Origin: Bacteroidales bacterium
GTDB lineage: Bacteria; Bacteroidota; Bacteroidia; Bacteroidales; Tenuifilaceae
DNA length: 64,000 nt
Direction: 5' to 3'
Assembly: GCA_013141385.1 (NCBI GenBank)
Contig: JABFRB010000012.1
Location: forward strand, 1 to 64,000
In this document: in pieces, positions 10,901 through 19,200 of the stretch
Layout: each line of letters begins with the position of its first letter
Numbering within the stretch: position 1 is the first letter of the stretch
Program-made: the position numbers and the translations under genes
The notes under the pieces: generated by a model
What the model was told of the DNA's origin: nothing
Database searches by the model: none
What the model saw: the letters and a program-made list of their open reading frames with translations, nothing else

Positions 10901-13900
10901 GCGTGGCTTTTTCTAATGCTACTCTTGTCATTTCCAAATAAGCCACTGCCGGTAATATTTTATGACTGGATTCATCATCCATTTTCACCTGATGATCCAT
11001 TAAGAAAAACTCTGAACCATTAAATGTAGAGCTGTAACTCTGCCGATTGAAATCTGATGTATTGCTATGCAATAATGGATGAAGCACAGTTGTTGTCTTT
11101 CCTGTTGCTTCAGTTTGTTCATCCATTTTTGTGTCAATCCAGAATCTCTCTTTAGCAAATGGATATAAAGGTAGACTAATAAATTTAGGCTTGTCATCAC
11201 CATAGAGTTTGTTCCAATCTAGGTTCAGACCTTTAGCCCATAAATCCAGCAATTTTGATAATTTCCTTTTGGCAATCCATTTATCAATAGTTTGTTGGAA
11301 ATCGGTATCCACATTAAACAATGACAAGGTATCATTATCTTGTTCAACCCTTCCCTGATAAACATCTTCAATATTTTGCTCGCCATTGATATATGCCTGA
11401 AGTTTTTCAGCCAACTGATCGACTGAACTGACCATAAATCCTAGGCGTTCATCCATCGCTTCCCTCCCTACTTGAAGGGTATAGGCCATTGCGGCCAAGT
11501 CTATTGATTTAATTGATTGTGGTATATTTTCATCCGCCTTGGGAGTACGAATAAAATCTAGGAGATCAAATGTTTTTTGTTTAAGTTGTCCTATCGTTCT
11601 GGCTGATAGAGGGATGATGAACTTTGTATTTGGTTCAACGATTGGGTTCGTTTCTGTCGGTGTCACATGTTCCTGAATGATAATATGGGTATTTGATCCT
11701 CCAGCACCAAAAGAAGATATACCTGCTATTCTGGGCTGTGGGCAACCATCAATCACTGGCTGATCCCATGTTCTCAAGGTTTGATTGACTACAAAAGGAG
11801 TTTTCTGAAAATCAATGTGAGGATTTAAACGCGTCGAATGCAAAGAAGGGACTATTTGTTGATGTTTCAATTGCAATAGTACCTTAGTAAGTCCAGCTAT
11901 TCCCGCCGCTGATTCACAATGACCAATATTGGATTTGGCAGAGCCTATTAAGCAAAATCCGACATCTTGGGTATGCCTTTGAAATGCCTGACTCAGCGCA
12001 GCGATTTCAATAGGATCTCCTAGTTTAGTACCTGTGCCATGAGCCTCAATATAACTGATATGACGAGGATCCGTGTTTGATTCGACCAATACTCGACTGA
12101 TAACACTCGCCTGAGCTTGAGGATTGGGAACGCTATAACCATTAGTTTTACCGCCATGATTGAGAGCACTGCCTTTAATAATGCCGTAAATATGATTGCC
12201 ATCTCGTACGGCTTCAGAAAATCTTTTCAGTATAACTACACCCACTCCTTCTCCCGGGATATAGCCCTCACTACCTTCACCAAAACTTTGACAATGGCCA
12301 TCACTCGAAATAAATTGGCCAGCACTGATTACTAAGTATTTATTGGGGTGAATACTAACATTAACTCCCCCTGCAATACCCAAACTAGTTCTCCCCTCTT
12401 TTAAATCCTGACAGGCTAAATGAATCGCGGTTAATGAAGAAGAACACATAGAATCCAGTGTCATACTAGGCCCATGAAGGTTTAGCACATAGGAAACTCT
12501 ATTTGCGATGCTGGCATAGCTGCCAGGAACCCCAATGCGTTTGCCTTTCATGCTGGCTTGAACACCCAAAAGCTGATATTCACTGTACATAACTCCTGCA
12601 TATACCCCAACTTGACCTGCCATATCCTTTTCATGGGGTATCTGTAAACTGGCACGGGTATAACCCGCATCCTCTATAGCCATCCATGCATGTTGCAGGA
12701 ATAAACGCTCCTGAGGATCCAACATTTCTGCTTCAATCGGCGAGATGTTAAAAAACAAGGGGTCGAACTCATCAACGCCTGCGATAAAACCGCCCCATTT
12801 ACTATAATGATATCCGCTCTTACTGCGATCTTCACTGTAATATTCACGCCAGTCCCATCGATCCTTTGGAACCTCAATGATACAGTCTTTCCCATCACGC
12901 AGGTTACGCCAATATTCTTCAATATTGGATGCTTCTGGGTAACAACCACTTAAACCGATAATTGCAATCGGATCTGCATTGATTGAATTTGCCTTATTTG
13001 TTGAAACAGAGACATGACGTTGACGTCTAATGGGTCTGCTTGGAATTTGCTTAACTTGGGTTAGAGGGAGTATTTCAGGTGACTTATTTATTAATTCTTT
13101 CTGGTCATTATCTACAATAGCAAAGAGTGAAGCCAATGTAGCTGAATGTGCTTTGATAAAATAATCTGTAAGCTCGCGGATGGTCTGATATTCAAAAAAT
13201 AGGGTTTTCGGCAGAGAACCGAATGTTTTTTCCAACTGATTGGTTAGTTTCATCGCCAAGATGGAATCTATACCATATTTCTCCAAAGGTGCCTGTGAAT
13301 CAATTCTATGGAATGGGAGTTTAAGTAACTCCGAAAGTTGTTTTTTTATGTAGTCTTGAGTCTTTTCTTCAAGATTGCCAGCATCTATTTCAACAACATT
13401 AGGTCTTTCCACTTGAGGTTGAACTGGAGTCTGGTCATTATCTACAATAGCAAAGAGTGAAGCCAATGTAGCTGAATGTGCTTTGATAAAATAATCTGTA
13501 AGCTCGCGGATGGTCTGATATTCAAAAAATAGGGTTTTCGGCAGAGAACCGAATGTTTTTTCCAACTGATTGGTTAGTTTCATCGCCAAGATGGAATCTA
13601 TACCATATTTCTCCAGAGGTGCCTGTGAATCAATTTTATGGAATGGGAGTTTAAGTAACTCCGAAAGTTGTTTTTTTATGTAGTCTTGAGTCTTTTCTTC
13701 AAGATTGCCAGCATCTATTTCAACAACATTAGGTCTTTCCACTTGAGGTTGAACTGGAGTTGGAATTGGAGAAGGAATAGATTGAACTGTTTGGAGGGCA
13801 AATAATGTATGGCGTAATTGCAATAAATCACCTTCTACCACCAGTGTATGACCTTGTTGCAATTCTAAACTACGATAAAATGCCTGCATGCCTGTTTCCG

Positions 13901-16109
13901 TTCGCATGGGGTGCATCCCCGTACTCTGCCGTATCATTTCTAGACTCGATGGGTCAATCATCATTCCACCCTCAAGCCATAAAGGCCAATTGATGGACAC
14001 GGTTTTTCCCTGCCGTTGGTTTGCTGCGACCAATTGATTGCGATAAGACACAAACTGATCCATAAAACCATTAGCTGTGGCATAATCCGCTTGACCATTA
14101 TTGCCGGTCATAGCTGAGATTGATGAGAATAAAACCAGAAAATCAAGATCAATGTCTTTACTGGCCTCATCTAGATTGAAAGTGCCAGTAACTTTAGGCG
14201 CAAGTACCTGACTTATTTCTTCAGGTGTTTTCTTCAGTATAAAGTTATCAGCAATCATTCCAGCACAATGAAGAATACCATTGATCTGTTTATTCTCTTT
14301 ATTAATTGCCTCAATGAATTGCTTGGTCTGCTCTAGATTGGTAATATCCAGTTGTTGATAGATAAGTTGGTTTGCATGGACACGTAGTTCATCTAAAATA
14401 GCCTGTTTTTTCGCAGTCAACTCTACCCGATCTGTTAAAATAATCTTTGCATTTTTGGTTTGTTTAATAATTTCTTTAACAAATAGAAGACCCAGACCAC
14501 CAAGCCCACCTGTAATCAGATAGACACCTTGATCTTTGAATGCAATTACAGGCTTATCCTGTCCTATCAATATTTCTTCCAAACGTAAAACTTGTCGGAT
14601 ACCCTGTTCATATTTTATAATCGTATCATGAGGTCTGGTTTGATCCTGTTTCAATTGCATTACCAAATCCTCGGCCAGTATTTGCGGTTCTGTGAGAATG
14701 ATTTGCCCTATTAGTTGGGGATTTTCCAGAGCGGCAGTTTTAATTAATCCAGATAGTCCTGCAAAAAATGATTCTTTCTGGTTGTAAGCTGTAACTATTT
14801 GAACAAGAACTTTATCTTTGGGTTTACTCTTGAGTATTTTTTGGATCAACTCAAAACAAGCCAAGGTGGCTTCACTATAACGTTCAGCAATATTTTTTTT
14901 CGATGTTGCTTTCAGCAATAAACAATGGCTGTGAGGAACTATGGTTTCAAACTGTTTAAAATTAACTTTTGACATTTCACACAGAACAATGTATTGCTGT
15001 GTGTATTCTGATTTAACTGCATTAGATGATGCCGTTATTGTTGATGTTTGCCACACTGGTGTAGCTAGTATGGCATCTACTCTTTTCTCTTGTTCACCAA
15101 CAACATTAATATCCGCACTAAGCACTCTAGAAGAAAATCCCTGCATTTGTACACATAAGTTCCCTTCTTGATCACACAAATCAACATCTAATTTAGTGAC
15201 TTTAGCATTGGATTGACTACCTGATGAGTATCTTACCCATGCAAACATTTCTTTAGTGCAGGTCGAAAAGATGCTTAATGATTCTAAGGCAAAGGGAAGT
15301 GATGGACGATTTGGTATCTGATTCAAATCCGCAAAGAAACCGATAGCAGATTGCAAAGCACTATCCATTAAACTTGGATGTAATACATACTCATTTTGGG
15401 TAGACTCAACCACTTCTGGCAGATTCAATTGCGCAAGCAATTGTTTATCACCCTGATAAATAGTTTGTATTCCTTGATGACCTAGACCATAATTTAGCCC
15501 TAGCTTGGCATAGGCTGTATAGATGTCTTTTGACTCGAGCTGACCTTGTTGTGTTTTTTCTTTGAGTTGGGCTATATCAAGTTTTACAGCCGTCGGCTTA
15601 TTAACAAATACAGCTTGTCCCTGACAATGAATTGTTTCTTTGGGATTATCTTCAGTATCAACTCCTATGCTATAGATTTCAAAATCTATTTGTCCATTGC
15701 TGATTTCATCATCATTTGCAAACAAAGCAATGGTAACTTCTTTTACTTCTTTTACTATGATCGGTTGAGCCCATACTACATTATGCAACTCCATAATGGT
15801 TGATTCTGGCTGAAAGGGCATGGCTTTCTCAACGGCAGCCCGAGCCATTTCCAAATAAGCCACTCCAGGTAAAACTTTCTGCCCCTTAACCTGATGATCT
15901 CTTAAAAAGAATTCTTTTCCACTAAAATCAGAACGATAACTTTGCTGGTTTAGGTCTGAAATATTGCAGTGCAATAGTGGATGAATAATGGATGTTTTTG
16001 TGGTTATTGATGAATGAAGAGAGTATTGTTCAATGAGTTTTATCGCATTTTGTTTCGATAATCTCTTGCTCTTTAATTCGGAGACCACGTATTCAATAAA
16101 ATCAATCAT
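1977..16109 (-). CDS. PKS4: trans-AT polyketide synthase, modules 8 (rest) to 11 (start), 4710 aa
   Basis: Approximate order: docking helices 1-35; DH8 41-329 (DHQ about 72, HPSLMD about 249); KR8 335-765 (Tyr about 676); two ACPs (Ser about 839 and 949); KS9 1047-1480 (Cys about 1222, SMCSSS); DH9 1676-1960; KR9 to about 2390 (Tyr about 2298); ACP (Ser about 2461); KS10 2549-2970 (Cys about 2720, TMCSSS); KR10 (GGLGGLG about 3430, Tyr about 3578), no DH; ACP (Ser about 3730); KS11 3812-4245 (Cys about 3991); DH11 4426-4705 (LDHKV about 4457, HPSIIDGALQ about 4627). All three KSs keep HGTGT and N(I)GH. KR8-10 keep the Asp of the LDD-type loop, predicting B-type alcohols. The protein starts in mid-module (KS8 is on PKS3) and ends after DH11 with no ACP, thioesterase or obvious docking tail, so its partner lies outside the window. 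Start ATG at 16109, 106 bp after PKS3. Confidence 0.95.
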   Translation of the reverse strand: MIDFIEYVVSELKSKRLSKQNAIKLIEQYSLHSSITTKTSIIHPLLHCNISDLNQQSYRSDFSGKEFFLRDHQVKGQKVLPGVAYLEMARAAVEKAMPFQPESTIMELHNVVWAQPIIVKEVKEVTIALFANDDEISNGQIDFEIYSIGVDTEDNPKETIHCQGQAVFVNKPTAVKLDIAQLKEKTQQGQLESKDIYTAYAKLGLNYGLGHQGIQTIYQGDKQLLAQLNLPEVVESTQNEYVLHPSLMDSALQSAIGFFADLNQIPNRPSLPFALESLSIFSTCTKEMFAWVRYSSGSQSNAKVTKLDVDLCDQEGNLCVQMQGFSSRVLSADINVVGEQEKRVDAILATPVWQTSTITASSNAVKSEYTQQYIVLCEMSKVNFKQFETIVPHSHCLLLKATSKKNIAERYSEATLACFELIQKILKSKPKDKVLVQIVTAYNQKESFFAGLSGLIKTAALENPQLIGQIILTEPQILAEDLVMQLKQDQTRPHDTIIKYEQGIRQVLRLEEILIGQDKPVIAFKDQGVYLITGGLGGLGLLFVKEIIKQTKNAKIILTDRVELTAKKQAILDELRVHANQLIYQQLDITNLEQTKQFIEAINKENKQINGILHCAGMIADNFILKKTPEEISQVLAPKVTGTFNLDEASKDIDLDFLVLFSSISAMTGNNGQADYATANGFMDQFVSYRNQLVAANQRQGKTVSINWPLWLEGGMMIDPSSLEMIRQSTGMHPMRTETGMQAFYRSLELQQGHTLVVEGDLLQLRHTLFALQTVQSIPSPIPTPVQPQVERPNVVEIDAGNLEEKTQDYIKKQLSELLKLPFHKIDSQAPLEKYGIDSILAMKLTNQLEKTFGSLPKTLFFEYQTIRELTDYFIKAHSATLASLFAIVDNDQTPVQPQVERPNVVEIDAGNLEEKTQDYIKKQLSELLKLPFHRIDSQAPLEKYGIDSILAMKLTNQLEKTFGSLPKTLFFEYQTIRELTDYFIKAHSATLASLFAIVDNDQKELINKSPEILPLTQVKQIPSRPIRRQRHVSVSTNKANSINADPIAIIGLSGCYPEASNIEEYWRNLRDGKDCIIEVPKDRWDWREYYSEDRSKSGYHYSKWGGFIAGVDEFDPLFFNISPIEAEMLDPQERLFLQHAWMAIEDAGYTRASLQIPHEKDMAGQVGVYAGVMYSEYQLLGVQASMKGKRIGVPGSYASIANRVSYVLNLHGPSMTLDSMCSSSLTAIHLACQDLKEGRTSLGIAGGVNVSIHPNKYLVISAGQFISSDGHCQSFGEGSEGYIPGEGVGVVILKRFSEAVRDGNHIYGIIKGSALNHGGKTNGYSVPNPQAQASVISRVLVESNTDPRHISYIEAHGTGTKLGDPIEIAALSQAFQRHTQDVGFCLIGSAKSNIGHCESAAGIAGLTKVLLQLKHQQIVPSLHSTRLNPHIDFQKTPFVVNQTLRTWDQPVIDGCPQPRIAGISSFGAGGSNTHIIIQEHVTPTETNPIVEPNTKFIIPLSARTIGQLKQKTFDLLDFIRTPKADENIPQSIKSIDLAAMAYTLQVGREAMDERLGFMVSSVDQLAEKLQAYINGEQNIEDVYQGRVEQDNDTLSLFNVDTDFQQTIDKWIAKRKLSKLLDLWAKGLNLDWNKLYGDDKPKFISLPLYPFAKERFWIDTKMDEQTEATGKTTTVLHPLLHSNTSDFNRQSYSSTFNGSEFFLMDHQVKMDDESSHKILPAVAYLEMTRVALEKATPSQQELGILELRNTIWAQPLVVKENKQVTIALLIKNSDQVDYEICSQNNGQEIIHCQGQAGFSHQPIPNKLDIEQLKGQMGKGRLEGTSLYPVFSTMGLNYGPAYQGVKVIYQGEKQVLAQLSLPTIVEAGQSDYLMHPSLMDSALQAAIGLIKDLTQLPAKPSIPFALESIRIISASTQEMFAWVRYSQGSNSEDLVTKLDIDLCDQEGNVCVQMQGFSSRVITTDVIEVQNKGVGTLLATPLWESGTSVENPLEYAQQHIILCGMPQVKANQLEAIIPKSQSIQLQSSQKNIAGRYGETALACFELIQTVFKDKPHGMVLAQIVIANNNEEALFAGLSGLLKTATMENPQLIGQIILTEPNIGTEVLARQLREVKSRPQDMLTKFEQGTRSVLKWKEIEVKQEKSEFKFKDQGVYLITGGLGGLGVLFTKEIFKHTSNATVIITGRSELTVEIQNTLSKFPVGMGRLIYKQVDITILDQVKQLFSTIIEENKHLNGIIHSAGMILDSFILKKTSLEFCNVLAPKVTGTFNLDEASKDINLDFLVLFSSVTGAMGNLGQADYAAANGFMDQFSFYRNRLVDKKLRHGRTLSINWPLWQEGGMHIDTTSKDMLHQVTGILPMQTSTGIQAFYQSLSLQYSQTMVMEGYVTKMRSILLEDQSNKAVLAQVVTGTMKTASVSVPETDSNILVEKTKDYLCKQFSTLLKLPAHEIEPKAPLEKYGIDSILAMKLTNKLEETFGSLSKTLFFEYQTIASLAGFFVKTYPHIVQEKIGVKQVVLKAKEPDQVTIAKGSIASTVSTRNRFLTSKPNNTQVEIAIVGIGGKYPQAENLEEFWENLKNGRDCITEIPIERWDNKLYFNPERNQAGKSYSKWGGFISDVDKFDPLFFNISPKEAELTDPQERLFIETVWQTIEDAGYSKEGISAVGRVGVYVGVMYGQYQLYGAEAMLAGNTNVPGSSYASIANRVSYFFNFNGPSIALDTMCSSSLTAIHLACEEIRKGDIDAAIAGGVNVSIHPHKYLLLSQGNFAASDGKCRSFGEGGDGYVAGEGVGAILLKSLEKAIQDGDHIYGVIKSSVINHGGKTNGYSVPNPNAQGDLILEALKKAKIDPTTLSYIETHGTGTSLGDPIEITGLRKAFEGFTQKKQFCSIGSVKSNIGHLESAAGIAAVTKALLQIKHGQLVPSLHADPLNPNINFNESPFYVQKELVKWEHPAGYPRRVGVSSFGAGGSNAHLIIEEYTDIKEAEDRSINVMPRVFVLSAKNQIGLLRYAEKIVDFIRNNSNISLADMVYTSQLGRTPMNERLVIVTSSLEELEDKLNKWLVLRKGSDSRLKGRNSSELEGVYDGNIKDAQSNTGNLIEGEAGRAFLKVIVDNGDLEKLAKLWISGVDIDWSLLYQNAYPRRVSLPTYPFAKERYWINAPSLNNLANQKSINKINIETAKEVVEQRSKMNYYPQWSVTTLTNLKEKSLANEPILILDTAEELYLTLKKQLGGGLDEKSLILVKLEHNYKNIEQNIYSINPEQEEHFYQLVENLKGRNQLPLRIIHHCSETDNLKSEEEIARQLNYGLYTIFYLCKALMRQQYQTPLQILSVFSNGINRTAPQNAALGGFYKTLSLENPKFLTKVIEIQDDLNDSKKSLSEKVNLIIDEFSDKDWTKNEICYKFQNEKYIRHVKELALFTSKKDKITELPLKQNGVYIVSGGLGGLGFIFSEYLVKNLHCKLVLFGRSALKADQEAKLNQLKAYKTEIIYVQADASKLEDIEEVVRTAKTHFSQINGVIHSAGINKDSFILKKTKEEMEKVLESKVYGTINLDKATQEEKLDVFILFSSIAGVIGNLGQCDYAYANHFIDSFAENRENLRKEQKRFGKTVSINWPYWEEGGMTLSQNEIELIAKQTGICPLPTKIGIQCWEEILRSDLSQGIVLYGVSSKVDAYITQKPIKSVKSQHVQVEAVNADTLLEQTIAYLKDVVSNEIKLPIDRIDSQERFEFYGIDSMMINRMNAKIEKDLGALPKTLFYEYETIAELAKYLAQESRQALYIYFNLEISTIESEIHTVIEDDTEKNQKIAQIQKKYEDSEPIAVIGVHGHYPHSEDLNEFWENLKRGKDLIDLVPASRWNYEEFYHQDPEKAAEGKIYCKWGGFINDVDKFDTLFFNIPAEEAKIMDPQERLFLESVWASIEDAGYTKDSLKERHPKAKSADVGVFVGVTTNSYNLLAAEEWSRGNMVSPSALPWSIANRVSYFFDFQGPSMPVDTACSSSLVAIHLACESLKRQECQVAIAGGVNLYLHPSKYHSLCKRRMVSVGGKCRSYGVGDDGFVPGEGVGSIFLKPLSKAIADQDHIYAVIAGSAFDHSGRSNGYSAPNPNSQANLIEYTLSKAHINPESISYIEGHGTGTQLGDSLEISALTNAFQKQTKKKQFCPVGSVKANIGHSESAAGIAGVTKILLQMKHQQLVPSIYSEVANPNIDFNNSPFYLQHKLTPWQSSSNHPRRALINSFGAGGVNACVILEEYKKENVSEKFQEAGLFLVILSAKNEERLREYANRLLSYLGNEKNVNLANLSYTLQVGRESMPERLAIITSNRSELIDQLKDWRQQKLSANIYQGKLDPRKGGKKSIKKDEEDLFRTIVETNDLTRLAEMWITGTEIDWEKLYPQTKPIRITIPTYPFAKERYWVSNALVSETTTTTNQKNAQLHPLVSYNSSTMKEVSFSSLLSDNEFYALDHKVNEEKIFPGSGFLEIACISGNMAGEQKVNKIRDIVWIQPLSFRIGSRVLQTSLKQIGSNIEYQITSLDDDNEKIVHSEGKLYFQNNGKHSPDIEKSISIQKLKEQCPKPQVGNHYYDLFKKVGFNYGPTFQTIQELYINNSFALSKLKISDHSKVDFDQFILHPSIIDGALQTVASLVSGLELTTPYLPFAIDEVEIIRPMPQTCYAYVEFADSEKQVHADIMKFNIQLLNEGGDTLVRLKNFYVRALNKS
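13101..13760 (-). repeat. Tandem 330-bp repeat encoding the module-8 ACP pair
   Basis: Two copies of 330 bp (110 codons) lie head to tail, each encoding one ACP plus linker. By eye they differ at only two bases (a K/R codon and a silent change). Each contains IDSILAMKL around the phosphopantetheine serine. This is a very recent duplication or an ongoing gene conversion. Because the copies are so alike, copy number could also be misassembled. Confidence 0.9.
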
Positions 16110-16215
16110 GATAATATTTGGCTTACTAAAAAAGTTTATTTTTAATATGAGTATTCAACCCTTAGGAAGGGATATTGAACAGAATTTGTTAAAAGGGTAG
16201 TTTTTCTGAAATAAT
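16110..16215. other. PKS4-PKS3 intergenic spacer with small hairpin
   Basis: This 106-bp spacer holds an inverted repeat, TTCAACCCTT (16154-16163) against AAGGGATATTGAA (16167-16179), with a three-base loop. No T-run follows on the minus strand, so it is not a convincing terminator. It could be an RNA structure between the two cistrons. Confidence 0.4.
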
Positions 16216-19200
16216 TCAGGAAAGATTTTTTAACAACTGCACAGCATGCAATGTATCTATTGAGTCATTATCAATCTTATTGATAATATCTTCAATTGAT
16301 TCTAAATTTTTCGTTGTTTTTACTTTGTCATCTAATCCTTGATTTACAAGTGTATTTTCAACCCAGTATCGTTCTTTGGCAAAGGGATAAGTAGGCAAAC
16401 TAATTCGTTGAGGTTTCCTGTCGCTGTATAACATGTTCCAATCTATATCCAAACCTTTAACCCATAAATCACCCAGTTTTGACAATTGTTTATGAGCCAT
16501 ACATTGATCAACAAATTTCTGCATGTCTTCATCTGAATTAAACATCAGCAAAGTGTCCTCATTGGGTTTAACTTTTCCCTGAAATGTACCTTCAACATCA
16601 TGTTGTCCATCAATGTAAGCTTTAAGCCTATCAATAAGTTGATCAACAGAATTAACCAAAAAGCCTAGTCGTACCTCCATCTCTTCTCGTCCTACCTGAA
16701 GGGTGTAAGCTATAGAATTCAAGTCTATTGTTTTTATTGATTGTGTTCTTTGGTTTTCTCTATGTTTAACTGTATCCGGAGAACTAATAAAATCCAGCAA
16801 ATCGTGAACTTTCTGTTTTAATTGTTCAGAAGTTCTGGCAGATAAGGGTATAACAACATCTTCATTCTGATAGAAAGCCCGTGTAGAAATAGATAGTTTA
16901 CCATTTGACTGTTGTTGATATTCTTCTAGAACTAAATGGGCATTAGTACCACTAAAACCAAAAGCGCTGACACCTGCACGACGTAAAGAATTTGAACCCG
17001 CTTCCCAAAACCGGTTTTCTTTATTGATATAGAAGGGAGAATTTTTAAAATCAAAATGAGAATTCTCCTTTGTTACATTCAAGGTAGAAACTAAAGTTTG
17101 GTGTTGCATGGATAATAAAACTTTATGTAAACTTGCAATACCTGCAGCTGCAGATGTATGTCCAATATTAGTTTTTACGGAGGCAATAGCACAGTAGTTT
17201 TTCTTTTCAGTTTTTTCTTTAAATACAGTATCAAGTGCTTTTAATTCTATCGGATCGCCTAATTTGGTACCTGTACCATGAGTTTCTACATAGCTAATGA
17301 TTTCCGGATCAATCTTGTATTTAGAATAAATATCACGAATTAACTCAATTTGACTATTGACACTTGGTGCAGTGATACCATTTGATTTGCCATCCTGATT
17401 AATACCAGAACCTAAAATAACTCCATAGATAGTGTCATTATCTCTTTTTGCATCTTCTAATCGTTTCAGTACTATTGCCCCTACTCCTTCGCCAACGACA
17501 ATACCATTAGCAGAATCATCAAATGTTTTACATTGCCCATCGGGTGATAACATTCCTGCTTGACTCATTCCTTGGTAAGATTCAGGTGTAAGCCATAAAC
17601 TAATTCCACCTGCCAAAGCCATATTTGTTTCATGATTTAATAACCCTTGGCATGCAAGGTGAATAGCCACCAACGATGAAGAGCATGCAGTATCTATAGC
17701 TATAGCTGGACCTTTTAAATTTAGATGGTAAGCTATTCTTGCCGCTGCTATGGAACTACTATCACTTGTAATTTGTGACGAAGCAACATTATTTTTAGAA
17801 CGCAGCAAAGAATATTCATTATGTGCAATACCAAGATAAACACCACACTTTTTATTACTTAAGCTACTACTAGAGTATCCTGCATCTTCAAATGCTTTAT
17901 AACTCTCTTGCAGAAACAACCGATGCTGAGGATCCATATTTTCAGCTTCCTGGGGAGATATTCTAAAAAACAGGGGATCAAAACAATCAATATCATCCAT
18001 AACTCCTAACCATTTTGAACATATTTTATCTGTTTTATTAGGATCCGGATCATAATATTTGTTTACATCCCAACGCGATGAAGGAATCTCAACAATTGAA
18101 TTCTTGCCCTGAACCAAGTTATCCCAATACTTTTGTAAATTGTTTGCTTGAGGATACCTTCCTGACATTCCAACAATAGCAATTTTGTCACTATCTAAAC
18201 TATTGTAACTCTTTGAAGGATTATCTTTACGTCTTATAGTTCGACTTATACGATTTATTTTTCTACCAGATTGATAGTTCGATAATTGTACAGAAGATTT
18301 TTCAGAAGAAAACGTTTGAATTTGTTTTTGAGAAGTAGCAGGTAATTTCCTAATTTCCTTTTCAAGGAAAATGGCCAATTCTTTTACAGTTGGATAATCA
18401 TAAACTACAATATTAGGTAACTGTGTACCATATTTTGTATTAATGGCAGTTACCCACTCTAATCCAAGAAATGATTCAAGACCTAGATCTCCAAAAGACT
18501 GATTTATATCAATAACAGATGTTTTCAAGTGGAGTATTTCAGCTAAACTAGTTTTTAATTCTTGCTGTAATTGCTGCAAAGAAATAGAAGCTTTGTTCGA
18601 TAATTGTAAAGAAGATTCATCAAAGGAGATTGTAGAAATTTGTTGTTTAAAAGTAGCAGGTAATTTCTTAATTTCCTTTTCAAGGAAAATGGCCAATTCT
18701 TTTACAGTTGGATAATCATAAACTACAATATTAGGCAACTGTGTACCATATTTTGTATTAATGGCAGTTACCCATTCTAATCCAAGAAATGATTCAAGAC
18801 CTAGATCTCCAAAAGACTGATTTATATCAATAACAGATATTTTCAAGTGGAGTATCTCAGCCAAACTAGTTTTTAATTCTTGCTGTAATTGCTGCAAGGA
18901 TACAGAAACTTTGTTTGTACAATATATATTACTATCTAATCTATCGGTAGAGGGATAGTCAATTTGTTGTTCTTTACTTTCTAGAAATGAAGAAATTTCT
19001 ATTTCATTAGATTGTGGCTTATTAGCCATTGAATCGACAGGAGGATAAACAACTCTCTGATGCTTAAACATATCCTCTAAAGCATCAGGATATGGTATCG
19101 GATTCTTTATTTTTTTCCAATTATATTCTTTTAATTCTTGCTCGCTTAATTGATTATTTCTTTTCAATTTGATCAATACATAGCTCATAATACCTTTTTC

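Noticed and set aside
12420-12460. TMCSSS/SMCSSS active-site variant in KS6, KS9 and KS10 as a sign of inactive KSs
   Set aside because: The catalytic Cys and both His motifs are intact in all three, and the Met variant recurs as a consistent KS subtype, so it looks like a clade feature.
16380-16480. Hidden AT domain in the segment after each KS
   Set aside because: The segment of about 150-190 residues ending LPTYPFAKERYW lacks the GHS(x)G active site and AT length. It is the usual post-KS linker of trans-AT PKSs.
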